A stretch of DNA of 64,000 nucleotides. It comes from Paraburkholderia youngii (GTDB lineage Bacteria > Pseudomonadota > Gammaproteobacteria > Burkholderiales > Burkholderiaceae). Location of the stretch: the NCBI RefSeq assembly GCF_013366925.1, contig NZ_JAALDK010000002.1:1364001-1428000 (forward strand), in the 5' to 3' direction. The translations under genes and the position numbers were made by a program. Below the pieces are notes generated by a model. The model did not search any database. It was given only the letters and a program-made list of their open reading frames with translations, and had not been told where the DNA came from. Of the stretch, positions 18,235-25,777 are shown piece by piece (within the stretch, counting starts at the first letter, position 1; every line of letters starts with the position of its first letter).

Positions 18235-19128
18235 ATGCGAATCTTTCTGACAGGCGCAACCGGGTTTATCGGCTCGGCTTTGGTGCCCGAACTTATCGAA
18301 GCCGGGCATCACGTGATCGGCATGACCCGCTCCGATCAGGGCGCGCAGGCGCTCGTCGCAGCGGGCGCGGAGGTGCATCGCGGCACGCTCGAAGACACCG
18401 ACAGCCTGCGCAGCGGCGCCGCGAAGGCCGACGCCGTCATACACCTTGCTTTCGATCACGACTTCTCGCACTTCGTGGAGAACTGCGACAAGGACAAGCG
18501 TGCGATCGCAGCACTTGGCGCGGCGCTGGCGGGCTCGGATCGGCCGCTTCTGATCACTTCAGGCACGGGCGTCGGCAGCCGGGATAACGGGCAGCCGGCC
18601 GTCGAGGACGTGTTCAACACCAGCCACCCGAACCCGCGCATCGGCTCCGAGCTGGCCGGCAATGCACTGCTGAAGGACGGAGTCAACGTGTCGGTGATGC
18701 GCTTGCCGCAAGTGCATAACCCGTACAGGCAAGGCCTCATCACGCCGCTCATCCAGATCGCTCGGGACAAAGGCGTATGCGCATATGTGGAGGAAGGACT
18801 TAATCGGTGGCCGGCCGGGCATCTGTCGGATGTGGTGCGGCTGTACCGGCTTGCGATCGAGAAGGCCGAACGCGGTGCGCGCTATCACGCGGTCGGCGAA
18901 GAGGGTGTTAGTGCACGAGAGATCGCCGAAGCGCTGGGGCGCGGCCTGAAGTTGCCGGTCGTCTCGATCGCGCGCGGCGAAGCGCAGGCGTACTTCGGAT
19001 GGATGGCCATGTTCGCCGCGCTCGATATGCCGGCATCGAGCGCGCAGACGCAGGCGCGTTTGGGCTGGCGGCCGACCGGTCCCACGCTACTGTCGGATCT
19101 GAACGAAGCGCGCTACGTTCCATCATAG
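18235..19128 (+). CDS. Atypical SDR, NAD(P)-dependent epimerase/dehydratase family
   Basis: The 297-residue protein begins MRIFLTGATGFIGSALVPEL, an extended/atypical short-chain dehydrogenase nucleotide-binding motif (GxTGFIG). No convincing YxxxK pair is seen near the usual place, so it may be an atypical SDR. GGAG eight bases before the ATG at 18235 decides the start over a TTG two codons upstream. The gene overlaps the end of the convergent PAP2 gene by six bases. Substrate unknown; control by the divergent XRE regulator is inferred. Confidence 0.8.
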   Translation: MRIFLTGATGFIGSALVPELIEAGHHVIGMTRSDQGAQALVAAGAEVHRGTLEDTDSLRSGAAKADAVIHLAFDHDFSHFVENCDKDKRAIAALGAALAGSDRPLLITSGTGVGSRDNGQPAVEDVFNTSHPNPRIGSELAGNALLKDGVNVSVMRLPQVHNPYRQGLITPLIQIARDKGVCAYVEEGLNRWPAGHLSDVVRLYRLAIEKAERGARYHAVGEEGVSAREIAEALGRGLKLPVVSIARGEAQAYFGWMAMFAALDMPASSAQTQARLGWRPTGPTLLSDLNEARYVPS

Positions 19129-19815
19129 ATGTTTCAATATGCCGCTCGCGAGCCTGCGCAGTTCGTCGAACTGTGTGACGAGTTGGAGGCACAGAATAAA
19201 GGCTAGCGTCGCAGCGGGCGCCGGGTGGCGGTCCATCCATCGCAGCACCGGCGTCGCGTAGCGCGTGCGGATCGCGTCGCGCGTCATGATCAAGGTGATC
19301 GTGATCCCCACCGCGGCGCCCACCAGCAAATCGGTCGGATAGTGAAAGCCGAGATAGGCGCGCGGAAGGCAAATGAACAGCGCGGTATAGAGAAGCGCCA
19401 GCACGCCGATACCCCGCCACACGAGGAAAATGCCGGTGGCGACCGCCATCCATAGCATCGCGTGATCGCTCGGGAAGGAACTCCAGTTGGTCAGCACTGC
19501 GTCCTTGATATCGCCGCTGGCGAAGCTCAGATGCAGTTCGGGGTCATAGACGGGGCGCACCCTGAACGGCAACCAGTGAGTCAGCACTCTTCCGACGAAG
19601 AGCGCTGCGAGGCCGCTGACAACCGTCGCGAGAACCATTTCTCGCCGCCATTCGCGGCATTCGTCTTGCTGAAACCACATCCACCACAGCACGGGAACGA
19701 GTACGAGACCTTTGAAGGTGTACAGGTTGTCGATGGCTTGTATGGATAGCGTCGCGAAATGACTGAAATGTATGTTGGATAGATATGTTTCGATGGATAA
19801 ATCGAAGCTATTCAT
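19123..19815 (-). CDS. PAP2-superfamily membrane phosphatase
   Basis: The 230-residue membrane protein has the three PAP2 phosphatase motifs in order: a first motif region with RPVYDPEL, SFPSDHAM (motif 2, catalytic histidine) and RAYLGFHYPTDLLVG (motif 3, nucleophile histidine). Six hydrophobic stretches surround them. Such enzymes remove phosphate from undecaprenyl pyrophosphate, phosphatidate or phosphatidylglycerol phosphate at the periplasmic face. First motif residues K..RP appear shortened to R-RP, so the exact class is open. GGAAA precedes the start chosen at 19815. Confidence 0.85.
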   Translation of the reverse strand: MNSFDLSIETYLSNIHFSHFATLSIQAIDNLYTFKGLVLVPVLWWMWFQQDECREWRREMVLATVVSGLAALFVGRVLTHWLPFRVRPVYDPELHLSFASGDIKDAVLTNWSSFPSDHAMLWMAVATGIFLVWRGIGVLALLYTALFICLPRAYLGFHYPTDLLVGAAVGITITLIMTRDAIRTRYATPVLRWMDRHPAPAATLAFILCLQLVTQFDELRRLASGILKHL

Positions 19816-20061
19816 TATTTTCCAAAGAAATTGGGGCGGTCGCGGATGACTATCAGCATAATTCATCGCACGCACGGCATTTTTTGGCGCTTACCTTCAC
19901 TGACAATTTTTACTGCGCAATTTCATCGCTAACTTTCGGTGACCCGGCGATCGCTCATCACAATGCGGAATAAGGGTTGGAATCGCTCTGTCGGAAGTTG
20001 TTTCCGTAGCAGCGCCAGGCGCAGCGATGACCGATAGTCGGATTCTTTCAAGGAGGCCATC

Positions 20062-20934
20062 ATGAAACTGGTCGACTGGAATATTCAGTGGGGCTGCGGC
20101 GTCGACGGCCGCGTCGACCTCGGCCGGATCGTGCGGGAAGCACGCGCGTTGTGCGACTTCGACGTGCTGTGTCTGCAGGAAGTCACCCGCGGCTTTAATG
20201 AAGCACCGGCTGCAGGCGGATTGAAAGGCGCGCCGTCGTCCGATCAGTTCGCCGAACTTGCCGCTCTGCTTCCGGAAATGACCGTGCTCGATGCGATCGG
20301 CTCCGATCTGCCGTCGCTGGGCGCGAGCCGTCATCGGCGGCAGTTCGGTAATGCCATCGTGACCCGCTTACCGGTTCGTCAGGTGCTGCGCCATTCGCTG
20401 CCGTGGCCTGCCGATCCCGCCAAGCCGTCGATGCTGCGCGTCGCGCTCGAAGCGGTGCTCGAAGCCGACGTCGGTCCGATTCGTGTCATCAGCACGCACC
20501 TCGAGTTCTATTCGGAGAAACAGCGGCTCGCGCAAGTGGCGAGACTGCGCGAGTTGCATCAGGAAGCATGCAATCACGCGCATTTTCCCGCGCGTGGTGA
20601 AAAGCCGGACAGCCCGTTTGCCGATACGGCGCGTCCGCTCAGCGCGGTTGTCTGCGGGGACTTCAACAGCGCGTTCGAAGACACCGCGTTTTGCCGGATG
20701 CTCGAACCGATCGCCGACGCGCCGACCTTCGTCGATGCGTGGGCCCGCGCGCACCCCGGCGAGCCGCGGGCTGCGACGGTCGGCCTATACGATCACGAGC
20801 AATGGCCCGACGGACCATTCGCGTGCGATTTCGTTTTCGTCACGCAAGACCTGGGCACACGCATTGCGTCGTGCGATGTCGATCCGCACAGCCGCTCGTC
20901 CGATCATCAGCCGATGTGGCTGGAACTGCGTTGA
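20062..20934 (+). CDS. Endonuclease/exonuclease/phosphatase (EEP) family protein
   Basis: The 290-residue protein starts with KLVDWNIQWGCG and continues with VLCLQEVTRG (metal-binding glutamate), VCGDFNS, and the C-terminal SSDHQPMWLEL, all EEP/DNase I-like motifs with catalytic Asp-Asn and Asp-His. There is no signal peptide. AAGGAGG lies before the ATG, indicating good expression. Family members cleave nucleic acids or phosphodiester lipids; the substrate cannot be told. Confidence 0.85.
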   Translation: MKLVDWNIQWGCGVDGRVDLGRIVREARALCDFDVLCLQEVTRGFNEAPAAGGLKGAPSSDQFAELAALLPEMTVLDAIGSDLPSLGASRHRRQFGNAIVTRLPVRQVLRHSLPWPADPAKPSMLRVALEAVLEADVGPIRVISTHLEFYSEKQRLAQVARLRELHQEACNHAHFPARGEKPDSPFADTARPLSAVVCGDFNSAFEDTAFCRMLEPIADAPTFVDAWARAHPGEPRAATVGLYDHEQWPDGPFACDFVFVTQDLGTRIASCDVDPHSRSSDHQPMWLELR

Positions 20935-21024
20935 AACTTCCGCGGGAATGCTTAAGGCTCTGTTAAGAGTTGTTCTGCGATGGTTGAGCCTATGTTCAAG
21001 CTACCAGAATAGTGAGCACCTCAC

Positions 21025-21810
21025 ATGAATAGCAGCCAATCGGAAATTCGCGCGCATGCAGTCAGCAAAGTCCCTCAGATCACGCTGGGTTTCTGGATCA
21101 TCAAAATCGCCGCCACGACACTTGGTGAAACGGGCGGCGATTGGGTGACCATGTCGCTCAAATTGGGTTATCTGATCGGCACCGGGATCTTTGCAGTTAT
21201 TTTTATTGCGCTGGTCGCAGGGCAGATCAGGGCGGAGCGGTTCAATGCCACGCTTTATTGGGCGACCATCGTCGCAACGACCACGCTCGGTACCACGCTG
21301 GCCGACTTCTTCGATCGATCCGTGGGAGTTGGCTATCCTGGCGGTGTCATGATCGTCTTCGCGCTTCTGCTTGCGAGCCTGGGCATTTGGTACAAATCGG
21401 AAGGTACGGTGTCAGTGCAGAGCGTAACCACGCCGAGAGCCGAGTGGTTCTATTGGGTGACGATCCTCTTTTCGCAGACACTGGGTACGGCGTTGGGCGA
21501 TTGGGTGGCGGGATCGGACGAAGGCGGATTGGGGCTTGGCTATGAGAACGGCGCTTTGATCTTCGGTGCGGGTCTGCTGATCGTCGGCGCGCTGTACTAC
21601 TGGTCGCGGCTGTCGCGGACCGCCATTTTCTGGGCAGCGTTCATCCTGACTCGTCCGCTCGGCGCGACCTTGGGAGATCTGCTCGACAAACCCGTTTCTC
21701 AAGGTGGGCTCGAGATCAGCCGACTCTATGCATCGGTGATTCTGGTTTCGTTCATGGCCCTGTGCGTGATTTTGTTACCGCAGCGTCCTGCTGGGCGAGC
21801 GATGCGGTAG
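21025..21810 (+). CDS. COG4705-like membrane protein with four internal repeats
   Basis: The 261-residue product is an integral membrane protein with about eight helices. Four repeats are visible, each with a helix ending in a TLG-T-GD-like core: TTLGETGGDW, TTLGTTLADF, QTLGTALGDW and RPLGATLGDL, each followed by a short loop with Gly-Gly or Gly-Tyr and a second helix. This is the pattern of the uncharacterised membrane-anchored COG4705 proteins. The conserved acidic residues inside membrane repeats suggest an ion or metal transport role, which is inference. Confidence 0.75.
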   Translation: MNSSQSEIRAHAVSKVPQITLGFWIIKIAATTLGETGGDWVTMSLKLGYLIGTGIFAVIFIALVAGQIRAERFNATLYWATIVATTTLGTTLADFFDRSVGVGYPGGVMIVFALLLASLGIWYKSEGTVSVQSVTTPRAEWFYWVTILFSQTLGTALGDWVAGSDEGGLGLGYENGALIFGAGLLIVGALYYWSRLSRTAIFWAAFILTRPLGATLGDLLDKPVSQGGLEISRLYASVILVSFMALCVILLPQRPAGRAMR

Positions 21811-21884
21811 TAGAGCGAAGAGGCTACGAATGTTCGGGAATAGCCATTGCATGCCCGCTGGACATTCGTTCAATCGAGGCTGAC

Positions 21885-22064
21885 ATGAAAAATCCCTGGA
21901 CCAGGAAGAACCCGTTCCTGAGCATGTGGCTCAGCGGCGCGAATACCGTCGCCAACTCGGCGCGGGTACGAACGACGGCGGCGGCCAAACGCGCGGCCTC
22001 CGCGTTTTGGAGCGCCGCACTCACGCAACCGAAACCGAAGAAAAGAAGAAAGGCACGGCGCTGA
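21885..22064 (+). CDS. Small protein of unknown function
   Basis: The 59-residue product reads KNPWTRKNPFLSMWLSGANTVA at its start (shown here broken at the key part NPFLSMWLSGAN), followed by an Ala/Arg helix and a basic tail PKPKKRRKARR. CGAGGC lies before the ATG. An amphipathic helix and basic tail would fit a membrane-, granule- or nucleic-acid-associated protein. I do not recognise a characterised family. The frame is open upstream, but the upstream part looks non-coding. Confidence 0.5.
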   Translation: MKNPWTRKNPFLSMWLSGANTVANSARVRTTAAAKRAASAFWSAALTQPKPKKRRKARR

Positions 22065-22133
22065 GTTGACTCGTCCGCTGCCGCACGAGTTCGCCGCCTG
22101 GCGTGAGCGATCGCACACAGGGCGTATCCAAAC

Positions 22134-22170
22134 GGCAAAAAAGAAGGGAGCGCCATGGTCGGCGCTCCCT
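22134..22170 (-). terminator. Rho-independent terminator of the glycosidase gene
   Basis: Read on the minus strand, AGGGAGCGCC and GGCGCTCCCT pair in a ten-base stem with a six-base loop and are followed by a TTCTTTTTT run. It lies 25 bp after the end of the glycosidase gene at 22196, so it is a good intrinsic terminator for it. Confidence 0.85.
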
Positions 22171-22195
22171 TCATTCATGGGCTACACGGGCAGGC

Positions 22196-23533
22196 TTACT
22201 GGATCGGAGTCAGATAAGAACCCGACAGGAAACGTTCCGAACTCGGAATGGTTGCCGTGTAGGCCTGAATCGCGGCTGCAAGCTGCGGGCGAATCAGGTT
22301 ACGGTTGTAGTCGTAGATCGAGTAGCCGTCGCCCTCGCCATTGCTCGGATCACCGTTACGCACGACATACCAGAACGCCTTTGCCACCGAACCGTTGTTC
22401 ATCAGAATCTTCAACTGATTGAACGCGGCCGTTTGTCCGGCGTCCGTACCGTTGGTGCCATTGTTGGTCTCGGTCAGCCAGATCGGCTTCGCACCGCTGC
22501 TCACGAGGTTCGACACGGTAGTCACGAATGCCTGCACCAGCGTGTCGTACTCGGCGCTGCCGAAGTACGGGTGAACGTCGACGACGTCGATCGTGGTGTT
22601 CAACGGGCTGGAAGCACTCTTCATGTTGTTGCCCATGGCATTGATGTAGTCGGTCGCCTGGATCAGTTGGTTGCCTGCGGGCGGTAGCCAGCCGTTATTC
22701 GGATACGCCGAGTTGTAGAAGTACGAGATGCCCTGAGTATGCAGAACCGTTTTGTAGCCCGACTGGCTCTTCGTGTTCAGGACCTGCTTGGTTTCCGAAT
22801 AGAGCGTCTTGCTGCGATTCAGAATGTAGCCGGAGATACCGTTCGGATCGCCGTAAGACGGGTCCGAAGCGGAGAACGACCAGTTGGTCTCATTGAACAG
22901 TTCGATATCAGCCGTGAAGGGCAGAACGACGTCCATCAGCGAGCCGAGATACTTCGTGAACGTTGCGTCGCAGAAGTCGAGTCGCGGCGACGATCCGCTC
23001 GGCGGATTCTGGGTGGCCGAGCATTGGTATGCGCTAGACGGCGCGTACATGCCCACCTCGAAAAGAATCTTCATGCCGCGCGTGCGTGCGGCGTTCAGAA
23101 GCCCCTTCAGAAAGGCCACCTTATTGGGGTCCAGCGTGCTGCCGTCGGCCAGGGTCATGAAGTCCCACGAAACACCGAGGCGAACCGTACCGACGCCCAA
23201 TCCGGCAATCAGATCCAGGTCTTTTGAGCATTCGTTGAGCGCCGTCTGATCCCCGCTCCAGAGATTGCAGTTCACGTCCATTGCAAAACGGTCGTTTCCG
23301 CTTCCGGTGGGCGGCGGCTGCAGCGTGGCAGTGGCGCTTGCAGTGGTCGCGGTGGTGGCTGCGGTGGATGTGGTGGACGTGGTGGCTGGCGTGGATGTGG
23401 TGGCGGCTGCGGTTGTCGATGTGGTGTTGGTGTTGCCCCAATGTGACCTGGAGAACGACTTGGAGAACGCTGGCATCGATTGCCCGCACAACAGGGCTAA
23501 AACGGTGAATAAGGAGCAGAGTCTGAATTTCAT
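22196..23533 (-). CDS. Secreted clan GH-A glycoside hydrolase (PslG-like), copy 1
   Basis: The 445-residue protein has a signal peptide (about residues 1-25), a 40-residue Thr/Ser/Ala linker (31-70), and a TIM-barrel domain. The acid/base is predicted as E215 in LFNETNWS and the nucleophile as E355 in IWLTETN, the spacing and context of clan GH-A enzymes such as GH5/GH39 and the exopolysaccharide hydrolase PslG. VRLGVSWDFM and DVVDVHPYF are further barrel strands. A paralogue lies at 31524-32783 without the Thr-rich linker. Because of the polysaccharide genes nearby, I infer cleavage of the locus's own glycan in the periplasm or outside. Confidence 0.8.
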   Translation of the reverse strand: MKFRLCSLFTVLALLCGQSMPAFSKSFSRSHWGNTNTTSTTAAATTSTPATTSTTSTAATTATTASATATLQPPPTGSGNDRFAMDVNCNLWSGDQTALNECSKDLDLIAGLGVGTVRLGVSWDFMTLADGSTLDPNKVAFLKGLLNAARTRGMKILFEVGMYAPSSAYQCSATQNPPSGSSPRLDFCDATFTKYLGSLMDVVLPFTADIELFNETNWSFSASDPSYGDPNGISGYILNRSKTLYSETKQVLNTKSQSGYKTVLHTQGISYFYNSAYPNNGWLPPAGNQLIQATDYINAMGNNMKSASSPLNTTIDVVDVHPYFGSAEYDTLVQAFVTTVSNLVSSGAKPIWLTETNNGTNGTDAGQTAAFNQLKILMNNGSVAKAFWYVVRNGDPSNGEGDGYSIYDYNRNLIRPQLAAAIQAYTATIPSSERFLSGSYLTPIQ

Positions 23534-23690
23534 GGATTAGCTATAAATGCTACTGACGGAGAAATGGACCGAGAACGTTGGCGTTACGTTTGCCGATGAC
23601 CATCAGTTCCTGAAGCGATGGCACACGTAACGCAAACACGTCGAACACGTGAGTCAACTGTCGCTGACGTCACGATTGCAAATGGTCTTG
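23534..23690. repeat. Glycosidase upstream region, diverged copy A
   Basis: The sequence beyond the glycosidase start aligns by eye with 32784-32940 beyond the second glycosidase. Shared landmarks are CTATAAA, CCGA-AACGT, GATGA-CATCA, TGAAGCGA and TACGTCAAACACG or close forms. This suggests that the duplication included the promoter and leader. Confidence 0.55.
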
Positions 23691-23731
23691 CGCGGGATAT
23701 GCGGCTTTCGTATTGATCGTCGCGAAACGGC

Positions 23732-24067
23732 TCAATCGCCTTGTCCCGCCCGTTGCACCTGGGCGCGGTTATAAGGCTGACCGTTCGCCTGAACCGGCGG
23801 CGAACCGTTATCGGTGGGCACTACGCCGTTGCTGTACGCATTCGTAGTCGCGTTCGCGACTGCGTTGGCAGAAAGGGAGGAGCTGGCAGTCACGGACTGC
23901 GTGTTGCCATCATCGCTTGTTTCACCGCCGCAACCTGCAAGGCTCAGAATTCCTGCGGTAAATGCAAGCACTGAAACAGTTTTTGCGATCTGAGGAAGTT
24001 GACGAAATGATGGCTTTAGTCTTGGAGAGAGTCTGCTGAAAGAGGACATCTGTCTATCAAGGCCCAT
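23732..24067 (-). CDS. Small predicted lipoprotein
   Basis: The 111-residue product has a long N-terminal basic part, a hydrophobic segment (VSVLAFTAGILSLAGC) ending in the lipobox SLAGC, and a Ser/Thr/Asn/Ala-rich mature part without obvious fold. A shorter start at 24049 is possible. No family is recognised. It lies upstream of the glycosidase on the same strand, with 198 bp between them. Confidence 0.5.
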   Translation of the reverse strand: MGLDRQMSSFSRLSPRLKPSFRQLPQIAKTVSVLAFTAGILSLAGCGGETSDDGNTQSVTASSSLSANAVANATTNAYSNGVVPTDNGSPPVQANGQPYNRAQVQRAGQGD

Positions 24068-25115
24068 GAACCTTGGCCGCTAAAACGAACAACGTTCGCG
24101 TGATAAGGACGTCGCCACGAATAATTACGCAACAACACGGAGTACAACTAACTAATGATCCGCTTTTGTCAAGGGCGCCCGTTGCCGGACTCGCGTCGTG
24201 CATTAATTGAATTTAATCCTCAGATTTAATGCGATGCGCGGAAAACCGCTTTCATCCTTCAAAAAGGAAGATTCGCTGATTCGTCGCAAATTGCGAAGTT
24301 CTACTGATCGAATCAAAATCGACCTAGGTTTTCCCTGACTGATCTGACGAAACGAATGATACAGAAATGGAACAAAAATTGCCTCGGCGGTCGTAACTAA
24401 GCGTAACAACGAAATTTGTGATATGGGAGCCTATCGGTAAGGTGCCCTGCCTCCCTTCCCACGCTTATCCAGACGCGTTCCCACGCTCTCCCGATGAATT
24501 CACCCAACAGCAGGAGAACCGTTACAAAGTTGTTACCTGGCGCCTATGGACAGGGGTGGGCACCTCTTTTCTGCCAATGTCTAGTTCTTGGCGGCTGAAA
24601 ACCTAATTGAATTCATTAGTATGGTTTTAGAAAGAGAGACCATCCGTCGAGGAATTTTGGTGGCGCTGCCCTGATCGCATTAAATAAATCGCGAAATGCG
24701 GATTTTCGCAACGGTTCGCCTTTGAGTTTCGAAATAAAGCGAACACCGCGAGTCAGGGCGCAGACTGACACATATCGCCAGCGAAACACTTCTCCACCTC
24801 TACCGCATTCAGTGATTCAGCGCGCAACTCGAGATCTGCAAGTCAAAGAAAGAGCTTTGCTCGGGCCTTCCAAATGCACAGTTTTTGGGTGTTCATGGTT
24901 ATGTGGCCGACCTCACAAAACGCAGCAAGTCGCGGGACGGACACTGTCATTTTCATGAAGGTTCCCTGATACGCTCACCAGTACCGATGATTCGCCACCA
25001 GAGAGCGAACGTAGCCGTCGCGCGAAGTATGCGTATTTGCCGCGCGAGTAACACGCAATAAAAGATGGCGACGAATAGTTCTGAAGATCGTTACACGTTG
25101 CGGGAGATCATGTTC
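24068..25115. other. Long intergenic region with no supported gene
   Basis: About 1.05 kb of relatively A+T-rich sequence separates the lipoprotein gene from the copper oxidase operon. Short open frames exist (for example 24203-24409 minus and 24722-24958 plus), but none has a ribosome site plus a protein-like composition. The region must hold the promoters of both flanking units. I saw no clear transposon ends or terminator. Confidence 0.5.
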
Positions 25116-25760
25116 ATGTTTCATCAACACGCGCCGAGTCGCGCGGCGTTGCGCGCGCGCGCGCCGGTCCGAAACCCGAGTCGTCGTGCGCTGCTGCGTG
25201 GCGTATCGGCGGCGGCGTTAGCCGGCATTTCCTTTCCGCTATATGCGCAGCACGCAAGCGTGGGACTCGTCACGCCGCCTATTCGTCTCGACGACTACTG
25301 GGTGATCGATCAAAGCGGCCAGAAGCAGCTGCTAACCGACCTGTTGCATCGGAAAGTAACTGCGTTGCAGACGATTTACACAGGATGCAGTTCAGTTTGT
25401 CCTTTGCAAGGTGCGCTGTTCAGCACCGTTCAGCAACGGATATCGCAGTTGCAGCATCGCTATCCCGTTCAGTTGGTGTCGATTGGAATCGATCCGCTTT
25501 CCGACTCGCCGCCCGCGCTGCACGCATGGCTCAAGCGCTTCCAGGCCGGACCCGAATGGCGGGCGGCCACGCCGACGTTGCAGGACGTCGATCGGATGCG
25601 CACAGCGCTTTCGGGCAGCACCTTGCCACTCGGCAACATTGCCGATCACTCGACCCAAATCTACTGCTTCGACGCTAACGGAATGTTGCGCTGGCGAAGC
25701 GATGACCTGCCCCGCGCGGATCAAGTTTGCGAGGTACTGGGCGCATTAGGGCGTGTGTAA
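25116..25760 (+). CDS. SCO1/SenC-family copper chaperone, Tat-type signal
   Basis: The 214-residue protein has a twin-arginine leader (SRRALLRGVSAAALAG) and a thioredoxin-like SCO domain with the copper-binding CSSVC motif (C91, C95) and a downstream histidine (H178) in ADHSTQIYCF. SCO proteins deliver copper to secreted or membrane oxidases, classically cytochrome oxidase. No oxidase subunit is nearby. Instead, a copper radical oxidase gene begins 17 bp downstream, so I infer that this SCO loads or protects that enzyme's copper site. The ATG at 25116 has GGGAG nine bases upstream; earlier in-frame starts lack one. Confidence 0.85.
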   Translation: MFHQHAPSRAALRARAPVRNPSRRALLRGVSAAALAGISFPLYAQHASVGLVTPPIRLDDYWVIDQSGQKQLLTDLLHRKVTALQTIYTGCSSVCPLQGALFSTVQQRISQLQHRYPVQLVSIGIDPLSDSPPALHAWLKRFQAGPEWRAATPTLQDVDRMRTALSGSTLPLGNIADHSTQIYCFDANGMLRWRSDDLPRADQVCEVLGALGRV

Positions 25761-25777
25761 TCTATTGGACTGAGAAC

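Noticed and set aside
23320..23440. Possible non-coding microsatellite
   Set aside because: The repeat is in frame inside the glycosidase and encodes a Thr/Ser-rich linker, a normal feature of secreted enzymes.
24203..24958. Three short frames in the long intergenic region
   Set aside because: No ribosome sites, atypical composition and no known relatives.
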